A stretch of 64,000 nucleotides of DNA from Scolanthus callimorphus (taxonomy: Eukaryota > Cnidaria > Anthozoa > Actiniaria > Edwardsiidae): NCBI GenBank assembly GCA_033964015.1, contig CM066913.1:28732790-28796789 (forward strand), given 5' to 3'. Every line of letters starts with the position of its first letter. Within the stretch, counting starts at the first letter, position 1. Positions 53,101-62,523 of this stretch are shown piece by piece. A program made the translations under genes and the position numbers. The notes under the pieces are model-generated. The model made no database searches. It was given only the letters and a program-made list of their open reading frames with translations, and had not been told where the DNA came from.

Positions 53101-56100
53101 GTGGTGTCATGGTGATATAGAGTGCCTATGTGTGGTGTCATGGTGAGCATGTCACAGCTCCACAGTTCACAATAAGATTCGTCTTAGATGCTTCATAGGG
53201 CATCAGGGCAAATAGGTACAACAATGCACCTACCGTATATGGCTACTCTTTCCCAAGGAGATTAAGAGGCCTCCCCACAGATATTATTTTGTTGTTTTTC
53301 TCCAGAGAATATGACGAAGGAGACAGAAAAAGGGTGGAAACCACGTACTCTTATAGTAAGAAGCATATAGACTGTCCGCCTTAACAGATTTAACAATATA
53401 ATTTTTGCCTTGATGCCCTTGTCATGTTGATTTCTAGGCAAGGAATGGTCATCACATATTGTGAAAAGTCATGAGTTTGATAATCCATCTGGACATCAAA
53501 ATCCTTCCTCCATGGCGGTCAGCTCGTACACAAGAGAAGCAGATGTCGTCCGTGTTGGAGTGTTTAGACTCTCAAAGGGTTAGTAATGTTGGTCCCATGT
53601 TGGAGTGTTCAGATTCTCAAAGGGTTAGAATGTTGGTTCCGTGTTGGAGTGTTTAGACTCTCAAAGGGTTAGTAATGTTGCTCCCGTGTTTGAAATGTTG
53701 GTCCCATGTTGGAGTGTGATTATTTAGACCCCGTCCACACTAACGCGTTTTCGTTCGAATCCGTATACTTTTTGATACATTTAGGCCTTCCGTCCACACT
53801 AACACGCTGATCGTTTTCATCGAATCCGTATAAGTTTGAAAACGCTCTCGAAAGTGAATAAAACGAATCCGTATACATATCGTTTTAGTGTGGACGGTCG
53901 AATCCGGATAAAAGTGAAAACGATAACCTCAACTGTACCACTTAATTTGTGGCTGTCCTTGCACACGTCAACATCAAATAAAAACTGATCGCTTGTTGAG
54001 CTAAATCTCACGTCCACACTAACACGCTGCGAATCCGTATAAGTTTGAAAACGAACACTTTTGAAAACGCGTTAGTGTGGACAGGGCCTTAGATAACAGG
54101 ATTTCAGTGAAAAGCATTCCCTATACTTCGGAAAGTCAGTATGAATAATTGTTGAAAGTCAACGTAAGAAGGGTTTAAAGAGTGCCATTTACCAGTAAGA
54201 ACAGGGCCCAACGATTGTTAAACTTTGTCCACTTTGTATTCAGGTTTGATTGGCAAAATTGACGAGTTTCATCCTATTCACGCAACCGAGTCGCCCTCAG
54301 GAAAGGGTGTGTCTGTCGTGGATGGCATGTTCTACCACTCACAACACAGCGCGTTTAACCCGACCGTAAGTACTACACGAACAGAACGTACTCGTCTGAG
54401 GGACTTTTATGAAAATGTGCGTTTATATTCTGAACTGAATTCGTCAAGCATGTACAGTACGTCCTTTGCCGTGTCCTCATTTCTAGGTTCTTCATCAATT
54501 TCAGGTTGAGACGGCTTTGAATTCTGAAATACTAATACTACATTCCTACAATTGCTTAAGACAGTGTTATTTCGCATTTTCCGATCTAATACAAATGTTT
54601 AGAAAAAGGAGAATGGATATCTCACAGATCACGGTCCCTTTTCCTGCACGTGGATTTCCGCGCGCGTCGTCATGGTATCGTGAGCATTCAAACTCAGTCT
54701 TATTGTTCTCTAGGTGGGAGATTTGCGGGTCCGGTTCTCTTATGCTGGGTTCAGCGGCAAAGAAGGCTCACGGCTTGGAGACCCTATGAAAGTAAGCTCA
54801 TTCACTCATGTTCACACTGATGAAGAAGCAGTAGCTTCGAAGCGTCTGAATATTTATATTGAATGTAGCGCAGATTTCTGCATATTCGTTGACTGGATTA
54901 TTGAATAAAATAGCCGCTCTCCTACTTTTATATCACAATTTTAGCCTCGGGAAGGGAAATCCACACATGAATATTTTTGTTAATTTTTGTTAATTTGTGT
55001 TATTTTTGTATTTAATGCTTATTTTGTTAAATGATGGATATTCTGTTTTATCAATATCTATTTTGAATATTTAGATACAATTGTTTGTTTCATATCACTT
55101 CCCGATAGCTTCGGCCCATCAAGGAAAGTAATCCGTTATCTGCTCTACGTGTCTTTTACGCTAAACATTTCGCCTTCACGAACGTAATGCAAATATGCTT
55201 GGTTAGCGTTTTTATTCCTTAATAAAGGTTGTTTTCAACGTTATCCTTTACATTTAAACTGATAATTTTCCACGATTTTGTCGTATTATAGGTGAGCATA
55301 GTATCCCGACAACACGGCTCTACCCTAACATACTACCACACGGCGTCGGGTGATACCCTCGAGTTGCTTTATCCTGGTCAGATGACAGCCAAGGTGGGTC
55401 TGATTTATATGTGCAGAGTTTGTATATCTCCAGTAGAATCTCGACGGATCCCATGTTCGCGTATGGATTCCTGACCGTTAGGAGGAAATTATAACTATAA
55501 TTTAAAAACAATTCATGATTTGGTCGTGGGGCACTGTTGCTTGGTGGCCGCCATTCAAGCAAATTTCAACGATTAAATCCCAAAACAACTTGTTTACCGA
55601 AGACGCAGTTTCTCTTCCGCCGTGATGCGGAAACCCACTAAAAGATACGTCGCGTCGAAAACCAGGCGACTGCACTAGGCAACCAGGACAAGAACCTGAG
55701 TGACTAACATGGTTTAAATGGTGGAACAGAAAAAACTAACAACGTAAAAACCAATTCGATGTTTTGTACATTTGAGGCCCTAGGTCTGTCCGGCCTACCC
55801 TCCCTAACTGAGCTGAGGCATGTAAGAAGTTTCTTGATTCTACTGATAACGAATCCAATTTTCGCGTTAATAAATAGTATGGTCAGCTACAATCTGAGAT
55901 CGTCCGGACGGACCGTTTTAGAAACTTCGTGTCAGTGAGGGCTGGCTATTTGTAACCATTAACAATGTAATGTATGCTGAATATGAGCCTGTAATTCAGC
56001 CTACAAGGCTGCAAGGGGTTTCAATAAACTTGTCTTATCTCCTAGCATTTACAAAAAAATTCTTGCAATGAAAAAATGTCTTTATGTTTAGGAAATCTTC

Positions 56101-57203
56101 GAAGCCGAGCACTCTGCAAACTCTGCGCTGACCTGGGTTCTTCGTGCTGTTGGATGGTTCATGATGTTTATCGGATTGAATCTAATGGCGAGCATACTCA
56201 CAACGTTAGGTAAATATCACAGTCTCTATCCATTAGAGTAGTTGTCACTAACGATTTGCCTGAAAACTGGCCGTTTTTGCTAGGTCATTTTTTGCCGGGG
56301 ACTATATACCGCATTTCTGTGAAAACTAGATTCCTCAAATTGACAAGTACTGTTGATCGAATGACTTCTATATGACGATCGCATTCTCGTACCCAGAGCT
56401 CCCCGGCTCGTTTGGTCGCAGGGGAGGCTCTGGGGACATCCATTTGAAGGCCGTCACTGATTGGCTGGTTTTGAACGTTGGTACATGCGCGAAAGGGGTT
56501 TCTCTCAACGGCTCTGTATCAAATCTCACGCATGCGTCAATGGCTGTCACCAGAGCCTCCCCTGCGAGGAGACGAGCCGGGGAGCTCTGGGTTCGAGAAT
56601 GTGACGATCGAAGCTTTAGCCTCTTTCCCATTTTCCCTACCCCCATGACAGTCAAAGTGAAGATTTTCCACGAAAATGACTGAATGAGCATGCATAAAAC
56701 AATAAGAGTACTGCATTGATGGCACTATTCATGCGGGCCTAGTAGACTGTCTGGATAAAGCCAAGCAGTCCTGCATGACAAAACAACACATGGCAGACTC
56801 TGGAGAATACTTTCAAGTACCATACTCGAAGGCTAGATTTTTAGTCGCAATATAAGCATGCTTAATGTATGTTAGCAGTCTGTACGGAACTAGAAAACTA
56901 GTTTTCTGCGTTGATTAATTGGTCAAACAAAGCAACGAGGTTATTAGGAAGTGAGCAATAGCCACATATCAAGCAAAGCTGTTCTTTCTTTCAGTGTCAT
57001 GGTTGCCTATCATTCGTGAGCTCGTCGGACTTAGCGTGTTTCTCATCTGCTTCTGTCTGGCCTCCTCACTGTCACTCGTCACCATAGCAATAGGATGGAT
57101 AGCTCACAGACCCCTTCTGGGCATAACCCTACTGGCAGCAGCCGCTGTGCCGTTTATTATCTCAAGGCAAAGGAAAAAGAAAACCAAAGACTCGAAATTC
57201 TAA
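47093..57203 (+). CDS. TMEM43: TMEM43 (LUMA) orthologue, inner nuclear membrane protein
   Basis: TMEM43 is a four-pass protein of the inner nuclear membrane/ER that binds emerin and lamins in vertebrates (DUF1625 family). Eleven exons: 47093-47107, 50424-50591, 50891-51025, 51102-51196, 53306-53355, 53438-53578, 54244-54365, 54714-54791, 55292-55393, 56092-56209, 56995-57203; 1233 nt, 410 residues (human 400), no frame break. The N-terminal membrane segment lies at about residues 39-57 (ATLFGIGLLVAAFPVLYW). The large lumenal part has LSDPEYGV, VEMYQWVE, GHQNPSSMAV, VGDLRVRFSYAGFSG and SGDTLELL. Three C-terminal membrane segments follow (FMMFIGLNLMASIL; FLICFCLASSLSLVTIAIGW; LLGITLLAAAAVPFII), ending in a basic tail RQRKKKTKDSKF. 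Head-to-head with GTF3C6. Confidence 0.95.
47705..48290 (-). mobile_element. Decayed LINE 3' end in TMEM43 intron 1
   Basis: Minus-strand frames, broken by shifts, read MHSYKDVKTQKAFAWKACN, SLKDDLKICLFRSTV, FGAETWTLTAQHQQCLDG, YKGLPPINLDKIK and ASRLLLWSPGPF, in the order of a LINE reverse-transcriptase C-terminus. The element ends in a GGATGATGATGATGATG tail at 47707-47723. Confidence 0.8.
48430..49200. other. TMEM43 intron 1, unassigned
   Basis: No recognisable element; GATGACGTCA and TTGATGATGTCA words occur near 48508-48570. Confidence 0.4.
49490..50130. repeat. Degenerate GGTGGGATC-rich repeat region
   Basis: Irregular copies of words such as GGTGGGATCC, GGGATCCTGCCT and GGGATAAC run for about 640 bp, with later parts reading TGGGATGAGAGGG. 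Long minus-strand open frames here are a product of the repeat. Confidence 0.7.
50424..50591 (+). CDS. TMEM43: TMEM43 exon 2 (first membrane segment)
   Basis: YQEKPGILQQIQASIAATL, then GIGLLVAAFPVLYWNE; equivalent to the human GFLERL..NEGRA region. 56 codons, phase 0. Confidence 0.93.
50891..51025 (+). CDS. TMEM43: TMEM43 exon 3
   Basis: GRAVQTALSLDEGLNAVISL to LVHLVGSLQTDQ, collinear with GRALKTATSLAEGL..LVHIIGALRT. Acceptor TTCTCTAG, donor GTATGT. Confidence 0.95.
51102..51196 (+). CDS. TMEM43: TMEM43 exon 4
   Basis: VLSDPEYGVAVKAVRLKRDV then EMYQWVEHSST, collinear with LLSDPNYGV..VEMYQWVE. Phase 2 donor AG|GTATTT. Confidence 0.95.
51660..52080. mobile_element. Composite palindromic element
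   Basis: AATAAACAATGTCGAGACAG pairs with its inverse around the GC-rich centre at 51745-51770 (arms about 70 bp), and TGCTGATTCTTGGATAC with inverted copies near 51940-52000. The arm also occurs at 606-722. Confidence 0.75.
52366..52521. mobile_element. Near-perfect 156-bp palindrome
   Basis: Arms of about 75 bp centre on 52443: CATCGAGATTCTCGGG and CCCGAGAATCTCGATG; ends TATATAATATACACTTAAT and ATTAAGTGTTTTATTATA. Flanking copies of ATGATAGAACCAATCAGAGC (near 52317 and 52660) suggest a larger composite. A 22-bp perfect palindrome around CCCGCGCGGG is at 52614-52635. Confidence 0.85.
52728..52938. mobile_element. MITE with GACCCCGTTCACAC termini and TTA duplication
   Basis: GACCCCGTTCACACTAGA and GTGTGAACAGGGTC are inverted and flanked by TTA (52725-52727, 52939-52941). 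ACCGGTACAAAACC and GGTTTTGTACC pair inside. Confidence 0.85.
53026..53145 (+). repeat. 31-bp tandem repeat, about four copies
   Basis: GATATAGAGTGCCTATGTG and GGTGTCATGGT recur four times in TMEM43 intron 4, the first copy shorter by two bases. Confidence 0.9.
53306..53355 (+). CDS. TMEM43: TMEM43 exon 5 (50 nt)
   Basis: REYDEGDRKRVETTYSY, collinear with REYTEDGQVKKETRYSY. Phase 2 in, 1 out. Confidence 0.93.
53438..53578 (+). CDS. TMEM43: TMEM43 exon 6
   Basis: KEWSSHIVKSHEFDN to SGHQNPSSMAVSSYTRE and VGVFRLSKG. The donor AAAGG|GTTAGT and the last 25 exon bases are tandemly repeated in the intron. Confidence 0.93.
53554..53730 (+). repeat. 45-bp tandem duplication of the TMEM43 exon 6 donor
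   Basis: GTTGGAGTGTTTAGACTCTC begins at 53554 (exonic), with copies at 53599 and 53643 and a partial one at 53718. Each full copy includes the last 25 exon bases, AAAGG|GTTAG and about 15 intron bases. Confidence 0.93.
53737..54088. mobile_element. MITE with GACCCCGTCCACAC termini and TTA duplication
   Basis: GACCCCGTCCACACTAACGC and GTTAGTGTGGACAGGGCC are inverted, flanked by TTA (53734-53736, 54089-54091). GAATCCGTATA recurs inside. Same superfamily as 52728-52938. Confidence 0.85.
54244..54365 (+). CDS. TMEM43: TMEM43 exon 7
   Basis: LIGKIDEFHPI to GMFYHSQHSAFNPT, collinear with LIDKVDNFKSL..FYHSENP. Donor ACC|GTAAGT. Confidence 0.93.
54714..54791 (+). CDS. TMEM43: TMEM43 exon 8
   Basis: VGDLRVRFSYAGFSGKEGSR to DPMK, nearly identical to EVGDLRVSFSYAGLSG. 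26 codons, phase 0. Confidence 0.95.
55292..55393 (+). CDS. TMEM43: TMEM43 exon 9
   Basis: VSIVSRQHGSTLTYYHTASG then DTLELLYPGQMTAK, collinear with VTVIARQRGDQL..SGDTLLLLH. Confidence 0.93.
55394..56091. other. TMEM43 intron 9
   Basis: No repeat, exon or RNA gene recognised. Confidence 0.5.
56092..56209 (+). CDS. TMEM43: TMEM43 exon 10 (second membrane segment)
   Basis: EIFEAEHSANSALTWVLRAV then GWFMMFIGLNLMASILTTL, collinear with [20 protein letters not shown]. Confidence 0.95.
56382..56601. mobile_element. Complete MITE, CCCAGAGCTCCCCGGCTCGT family, with 9-bp duplication
   Basis: CATTCTCGTACCCAGAGCTC and its inverse GAGCTCTGGGTTCGAGAATG, flanked by TGACGATCG at 56373-56381 and 56602-56610. 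A perfect 9-bp duplication fits Mutator-like transposition and fixes the family's ends. Confidence 0.93.
56995..57203 (+). CDS. TMEM43: TMEM43 exon 11 (last two membrane segments, stop)
   Basis: VSWLPIIRELVGLSVFLICF, SLVTIAIGWIAHRPLLGI and a basic tail. TAA at 57201-57203; a MITE starts ten bases later. Confidence 0.95.
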
Positions 57204-57212
57204 ATTCTCCTT

Positions 57213-57468
57213 TTACCACTGTATGCATTGCTACGCGACCTCAAAATTCATTGTTGCGATGGGCGATTTTTAGCCGTCAATCAAACCAAAACATTAGATT
57301 CGGCTACTTCAGAGGGCCGACACTGATTGCAAAATCAACCAAAATGGTTTAAGCTATCCATTGGTTTCCTTGCCTCGAAGGTTTAACTTGACGTTACAAT
57401 TTTCTTGCGTAAATCGCCAATCGCCAACAGTGAATTTTGAGGTCGCGTAGCAATGCATACAGTGGTAA
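57213..57468. mobile_element. MITE in the TMEM43 3' untranslated region
   Basis: TTACCACTGTATGCATTGCT and its inverse AGCAATGCATACAGTGGTAA bound 256 bp, starting ten bases after the TMEM43 stop and ending before the AATAAA at 57528. Confidence 0.9.
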
Positions 57469-57527
57469 GTAATGATCACCCCTAGATAAACCTTTTATTG
57501 GTCACGTTTTATTTATCAGTATGAACC

Positions 57528-57533
57528 AATAAA
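57528..57533 (+). promoter_or_regulatory. Poly(A) signal AATAAA of TMEM43
   Basis: AATAAA about 325 bp after the stop; the intervening 3' UTR is mostly a MITE. Confidence 0.6.
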
Positions 57534-58240
57534 ATATTGTGCCGTACACAACATAAGATACATGTAGATGAATAAGGACTAGTACATTAGACGCGTCTTT
57601 TGTTGTGTACTTGTATAGGATGTAAATGATACTAATTATTGATGCGGCGGCCGCCGTGAGAAGTAAAGCCTAGTTGCAAAGCCTCGTGTGGGTGGGCGGT
57701 TTGAAGCGCAAATGTTTAGGGACAGAAATGGAAAACATAGCCAGCACTGCATGTCATGTAGCCTGCATGCAACAGGTCTTCCTGCGACTCAATGACTCAG
57801 GCAACATGTTACCAAGTGAGTGTGGAAGTCCATTTGTATCCTTCTTCCCTTCCCAGCGTCAGGGGCTTAACACACACCCGGGTTTACAGGGATTTCGGCC
57901 TTTTATTTTTTGGCGAAACACTAGGGCCACGTTTTTGCTCTGGTGGCCTTTTTGCTAAAGACACGTAGCGCTTGATGTTCTTGAGCTTTGGCTTCTAACT
58001 CGAGAAAAGCGATTCTTAAATTTGGGAGTAGAAAATAGTTTTATAACAGCTTCTGTTATAGTGAATTATTTAAAGAAAGTGAAGAGATTTTGAGTTTGGT
58101 GAAAGACAAGGGGAAGATAAAAGATAAAAAGCAAAGAAATTACTAATCGAACGAGCCGGCGACCAACTGCCTAGACGCGTTTGTAGGAGCTCTTCGAAAT
58201 TTTGAGCCATTAATTTGACTAACTCTCGATGTAGTGTAAT
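57534..58240. other. Downstream of TMEM43, unassigned
   Basis: A 94-codon plus frame at 57674-57958 has no family I know and no splice context. Confidence 0.4.
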
Positions 58241-58456
58241 GCCTAGTACATACGCCGCTCTTATCATGAGCCGATCCAATTGCAAAATCTCGATAAAACA
58301 ATATTGTTCGACCATCTCTGGTCTGCCTGTCACCTAGACTATTCTAAATGATACCGGTAATGTAGAATCCATTTAAATGCCCCGATGTTCGCGTATTTCA
58401 AGGCAACAGGTCGGATCGGCTCATGATAAGAGCGGTGTATGTACTAGGCCTAAGAT
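58240..58456. repeat. Inverted pair of about 40 bp
   Basis: GGATCGGCTCATGATAAGAG with GTGTATGTACTAGGC near 58413-58451 is the inverse of 58245-58280. Spacer about 135 bp. Possibly a MITE remnant. Confidence 0.6.
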
Positions 58457-58541
58457 GCCTGCGGCTCGTGGTTTTACAGCGCTCTCGTGTCTCCCAACAT
58501 CACTCGCGTCCCTCAAGGCTGACATTTTAATGCCTTATTTG

Positions 58542-58798
58542 CAGGGGTTTCAATAGAAGGCGGCTATCGGCGGTGAACCGTCGTCTACTTCACTGCTGAT
58601 CGCCGGCAAGGTTTTGAAAACCCTGTAAATCAATTTGCTCTCAAAACGAAGGAATTTCAAAATTTCAAAAATTTCCGGGGGGACATGCCCCTGTACCTTC
58701 TAGAAGGCTCAGCCTTACGGCCTTCGTATGGGACCCCCAAACCCAGCCAACTACTTCCAAAACTTAGCCTGCTACTTCAAAACTTATTGAAACCCCTG
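58542..58798. mobile_element. MITE with CAGGGGTTTCAATA termini
   Basis: CAGGGGTTTCAATAGAAGGC and TTATTGAAACCCCTG are inverted; same family as 13104-13382. Confidence 0.87.
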
Positions 58799-58884
58799 TA
58801 TTTGATCGCGCCCATTCAAAATAAGAGAAGAATGCTTTTTATTTGGCGTTGATAGCTCTTTTGTTCATATCAAGAGATATTCAA

Positions 58885-59075
58885 CATTGGGCAATTCCAG
58901 AAATAAAGTTCCCCCCCCCCCCTTCCCCCCCCCCCCCCCCCCCCCCACGGGCGGCATTTGGAATTCCGAAGGGATGGGGAGGTTTAAGAGCTGGAATTCT
59001 GATTGCAAGGGGGGGGGGGGGGGGGGGGGGCTGGCTTTCTTGTCATCACAAGGGGGGGTTTGAAGATGCCCAACT
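58885..59075. mobile_element. Partial copy of the AATGGGCAATTCCAG element
   Basis: TTGGGCAATTCCAGAAATAA, then long C runs, ACGGGCGGCATTTGGAATTC, and a G run, as in 42197-42503; the right terminus is missing. Confidence 0.7.
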
Positions 59076-59405
59076 TCTGAAGGAGTTCGCGTGGTTTTTC
59101 AGTCTGCTAAAATAGCGTTTTTTCAGAAAAAAAGAACGTCATTTCACGCGCGGAAAAAAGTCTTCGCCGCCATATTCGATAGATAGAGAATGCTTCCCAG
59201 TTCGTACTTTCCCTTCTAAGACATCATCTCATTTCGACTGATTTCGACTTTTAGTTCAATCACGCGTCAGGTTCAACTTTGTACAATCACACACGAGATT
59301 AATATAAAGGATGTTGGCGATACGGGAATTGAGCTTGCATGGACGCGCAACTTTCGCCAAAACCCGCAACTGTCCCTCACATATCTATGAAATCCCGAAC
59401 AAACG

Positions 59406-59521
59406 GTATGTACTATTACAATATGAGTGGCTATGTTGTATCGGCAGATACAAAACACGAGCGCGTAGCGCGAGTTGTTTGTATTTGCCGATACAACATA
59501 GCACGAATTGTAAAGTACTAT
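59406..59521. mobile_element. Palindromic MITE, 116 bp
   Basis: TATGTTGTATCGGCAGATAC pairs with GTATTTGCCGATACAACATA around GAGCGCGTAGCGCGAG; outer GTACTATTACAAT pairs with ATTGTAAAGTAC. Confidence 0.85.
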
Positions 59522-60640
59522 GATATTCTAACTTTGTACTTATTAAATTGAATGGTGCATTGAAAATGAAAGAATTTTCGGGTTGTTACAAAAAACCGCC
59601 AATCGTTTTGTAGCACTCATGCGCAGAAGGCATGATTCCTGTCCCACATGGAACTAGCCGGACTAAAACAACATATAGTCTCTCAGGTGAAGCTTTTTTT
59701 AGGTACTGCTCTACGAGAGAAGACCATACTTTGACTTCACTAGAGTGGTCCCCTTCAGCCTTTGGACGTAGGGGATATTTGGTTATTTGAAACAAATTCC
59801 AACCGTTCAAAGACTGAGGGCTGGCACTGGAAGGTGTCCTATACAGAATAATATTGGTTCTATTAGTATTCTGTATCAGATACAGAATACTAATTAATCA
59901 ATTATATTCTCTTATCAGACACCTAGCCATGTGGTATCGGGGACAAGTATGTCACCTGATCCGAATCCAGTGCAGAGATTGGATGAGCTCCTATGAATAT
60001 GGATGAATATTATAAGTTTAATAAACGTTTTCTCAAAAATACTACATGTAATATGCATGTGAAAGTTTTTTCTTTTGCTCCTTTTTAAGTTTCTATATAT
60101 GTTTTTCAAGCCTCAATATTCGAAGATCCGCAAAAAGTACAACTGGCTTTCCAAGCTTGTCTAGCTCATTCTAATGTGTTTTTTCCTATTGTGGTTTATT
60201 TTGTAAAAATTGTTTTAGAAAGCGATTGAAAATGTAATGTTGCAAGTAAATAGCTACCACACTTCATTTGAAATGTCTAATCCCCCATTTCACGATCGAA
60301 TGGCGAAAGTCTCAAGTTTTTCCGTGATACCATCATCCGATTCTTTGCGGGGGGGGGGGGGGATCCTCCTTATTTTGGCGAAAATGTTCTACCTTGAGGG
60401 GCACTTGAGTTCAAGTGCCAAAATACATGGGAGCAAGATTAATTGAAATAGGTTTACATAACTGCCAAAAATGGATATGAGATAGGACACCATTTGAGCA
60501 CACACACACACCGAATATGAGGCAACAATCACAACTACCATGCACAACTACCATTTATTATTATAATCGACCAAATGCATTGATCTCACTTCAGTTTCCT
60601 ACATGGGATTTTTACCAAAAATACCACTGATTCTACTATT
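59522..60640. other. Unassigned, no gene
   Basis: A 74-codon minus frame (59810-59586) is not recognisable. G run at 60348-60361; (AC)n near 60500. Confidence 0.4.
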
Positions 60641-60847
60641 TACAAAAAAATTCTTTACAAAGATTGTTAGTTTTGAATGGACCCTCAAGTCCTGATATTA
60701 TATATAATTTTGAATAAATGAACGTGAAAATGTCATTCTACAACATGCAATTTGAATTTTGTACACACTCCTTCCCATTATCACCAGAAACTCGGATGTT
60801 CCATTTCAACAAATTATTACTGCGACAATCAATGAGTGATTTCCCCC

Positions 60848-62124
60848 GGGGGGGGGGGGGGACTCCCATATTTTTTTGGCCGGGATGATCGTCGGAATTT
60901 TCAGTTTCATCATTTCACCTAAAAGATACCAACCTGGCGGGCCATAGCGTGGCTCAAAAAAATTATTACCCTAAAAGATGAGGTCTTATGTGCCAAGTAG
61001 GCGCGAAGGACACAGGTAACAGGGGAAAAATACCCATGAAGACATTTCCGTGTTTGTTTCTAATCATCGTCTTCTCGTCGAAAAATCTCTCTTTCTTAGG
61101 CTGCATTCATTATGTATACTACAGGGGGAGGCAGAGGATTTTGAGGGGGATCTCAAAATTAAGGAACTGGAAAAGGGGGGTGTCAAGTTTTTTTTCATAA
61201 CATGAAGGGGGATGCATATTTTTGTTGAGGTATTATATATATTAAAGACAAGGTTGTGCAGTTTGATAGTAAATGACTGAAGGCTCAATTGTTGAACATC
61301 GAGTTTTGAACCTCCTGAAGAAATATCACTTGCACTACTATTCTCGTGTACTTACCCTCTTTCAACTGGCATTTACCCTCTTTCAACGCATAAAGAATTA
61401 TAAACTTAAAAAATCGTAAAGGCCTTCTTGTTTTACCACAATTCCTCGAGTCCTCTTCAGTGACTTTTGTCTGCCAGACAAAACGCCTTTGGACTTTGGT
61501 TAAGTCTTGTAGCTTCGTTGTCAAAATTGTGGCGGCGCTTCGCGCGCACATTGGAAACAAACCAAACAATCAAATACAAAATAAATGATACTCAGTCTAT
61601 GTAGTAAGGTTCCAATCGAGGAGCGCACCAGATCACTTGTATAAAAAGTCACTACACACAAGAGTACAGCCACTAGGATTTTTATTTGCATTTTTTACGC
61701 TTTGAATTTTTTTATCATTCCTTTTTGCTGCATCTTTTGAAAAAATGTTATTGACGCGACCCTACCTCGACATATAAATTGAAAAAATGTCTGGGGGGGG
61801 GGGGGATGGGGGGGGCATGTTTTTTTCTTTTGACCAAGAGGGGGGATTCGTAAAAATATGTTGTGCTTGGGGGGATTGAAGATTTTGCTTGTCAAAAAAA
61901 AATCCTCTGCCTGCTCCCCCCCCTGTAGTATACATATGAATGCAGCCTTACACGGTTTTTAGAAGCACCATCGTGAGAAAAGCAATTTGGACACAGTTTC
62001 GGCCCGAAAAGTGCTAATCTGCCTAAAATTTATTGAAGATCAAGATCACCCCTAAAAGAGAACCAACCACCGTGATTTTAACCCCTAAAAGATACGACGA
62101 TCATCCCCGGTCAAAAAACTATGG

Positions 62125-62160
<36 letters not shown>
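60848..62160. mobile_element. Outer TIR element of a nested pair
   Basis: GGGGACTCCCATATTTTTTT then GGCCGGGATGATCG at the left are mirrored by GACGATCATCCCCGGTC and ACTATGGGAGTCCCC at the right. CCTAAAAGATAC is subterminal on both sides. Confidence 0.7.
61112..61936. mobile_element. Inner TIR element inserted in the outer one
   Basis: GTATACTACAGGGGGAGGCA at the left and CCCCCCTGTAGTATAC at the right are inverted, with AGAGGATTTT/AAAATCCTCT next to them. Flanks GCTGCATTCATTATG and ATATGAATGCAGC form a further inverted layer. Confidence 0.7.
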
Positions 62161-62163
<3 letters not shown>

Positions 62164-62523
62164 TGATTTCTTCTATTTACAGAAAAATTCACTAATGTCT
62201 ATAATTTTGAATTATTGTACGTGAAAATATCATTCTACTACATATAATTTAAACTTTGTCCATACTCTGTCCAAACCCCAGAAACTCGGATGTTCCATAA
62301 TAAGTTATTACTGCGAACAATCAATTAAGTGTTCACAGCGTAAGTGTTTCTTGGAGTTGTCTGTTTACGTCGCCCAGGGAAGGTCTGCCGCCTTAGCTGC
62401 GCCGATAATACTTTCATAAACTTCGTCTCGACCCAGCAGAGCACCAAAAATATATGGCTGAAAAGAAAGAAGTTTGTACCGACTATAAATATTGGAAACT
62501 AGGGCGAACAGAAAATGTGCAGA

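Larger units (their letters stand above)
60640..62335. repeat. Direct repeats flanking the nested elements
   Basis: 60640-60840 and 62170-62335 are diverged direct copies (GAATTATTGTACGTGAAAAT versus GAATAAATGAACGTGAAAAT; CAGAAACTCGGATGTTCCAT in both). Confidence 0.75.

Noticed and set aside
57674..57958. 94-codon plus frame after TMEM43
   Set aside because: No homology recognised and no splice or poly(A) context.
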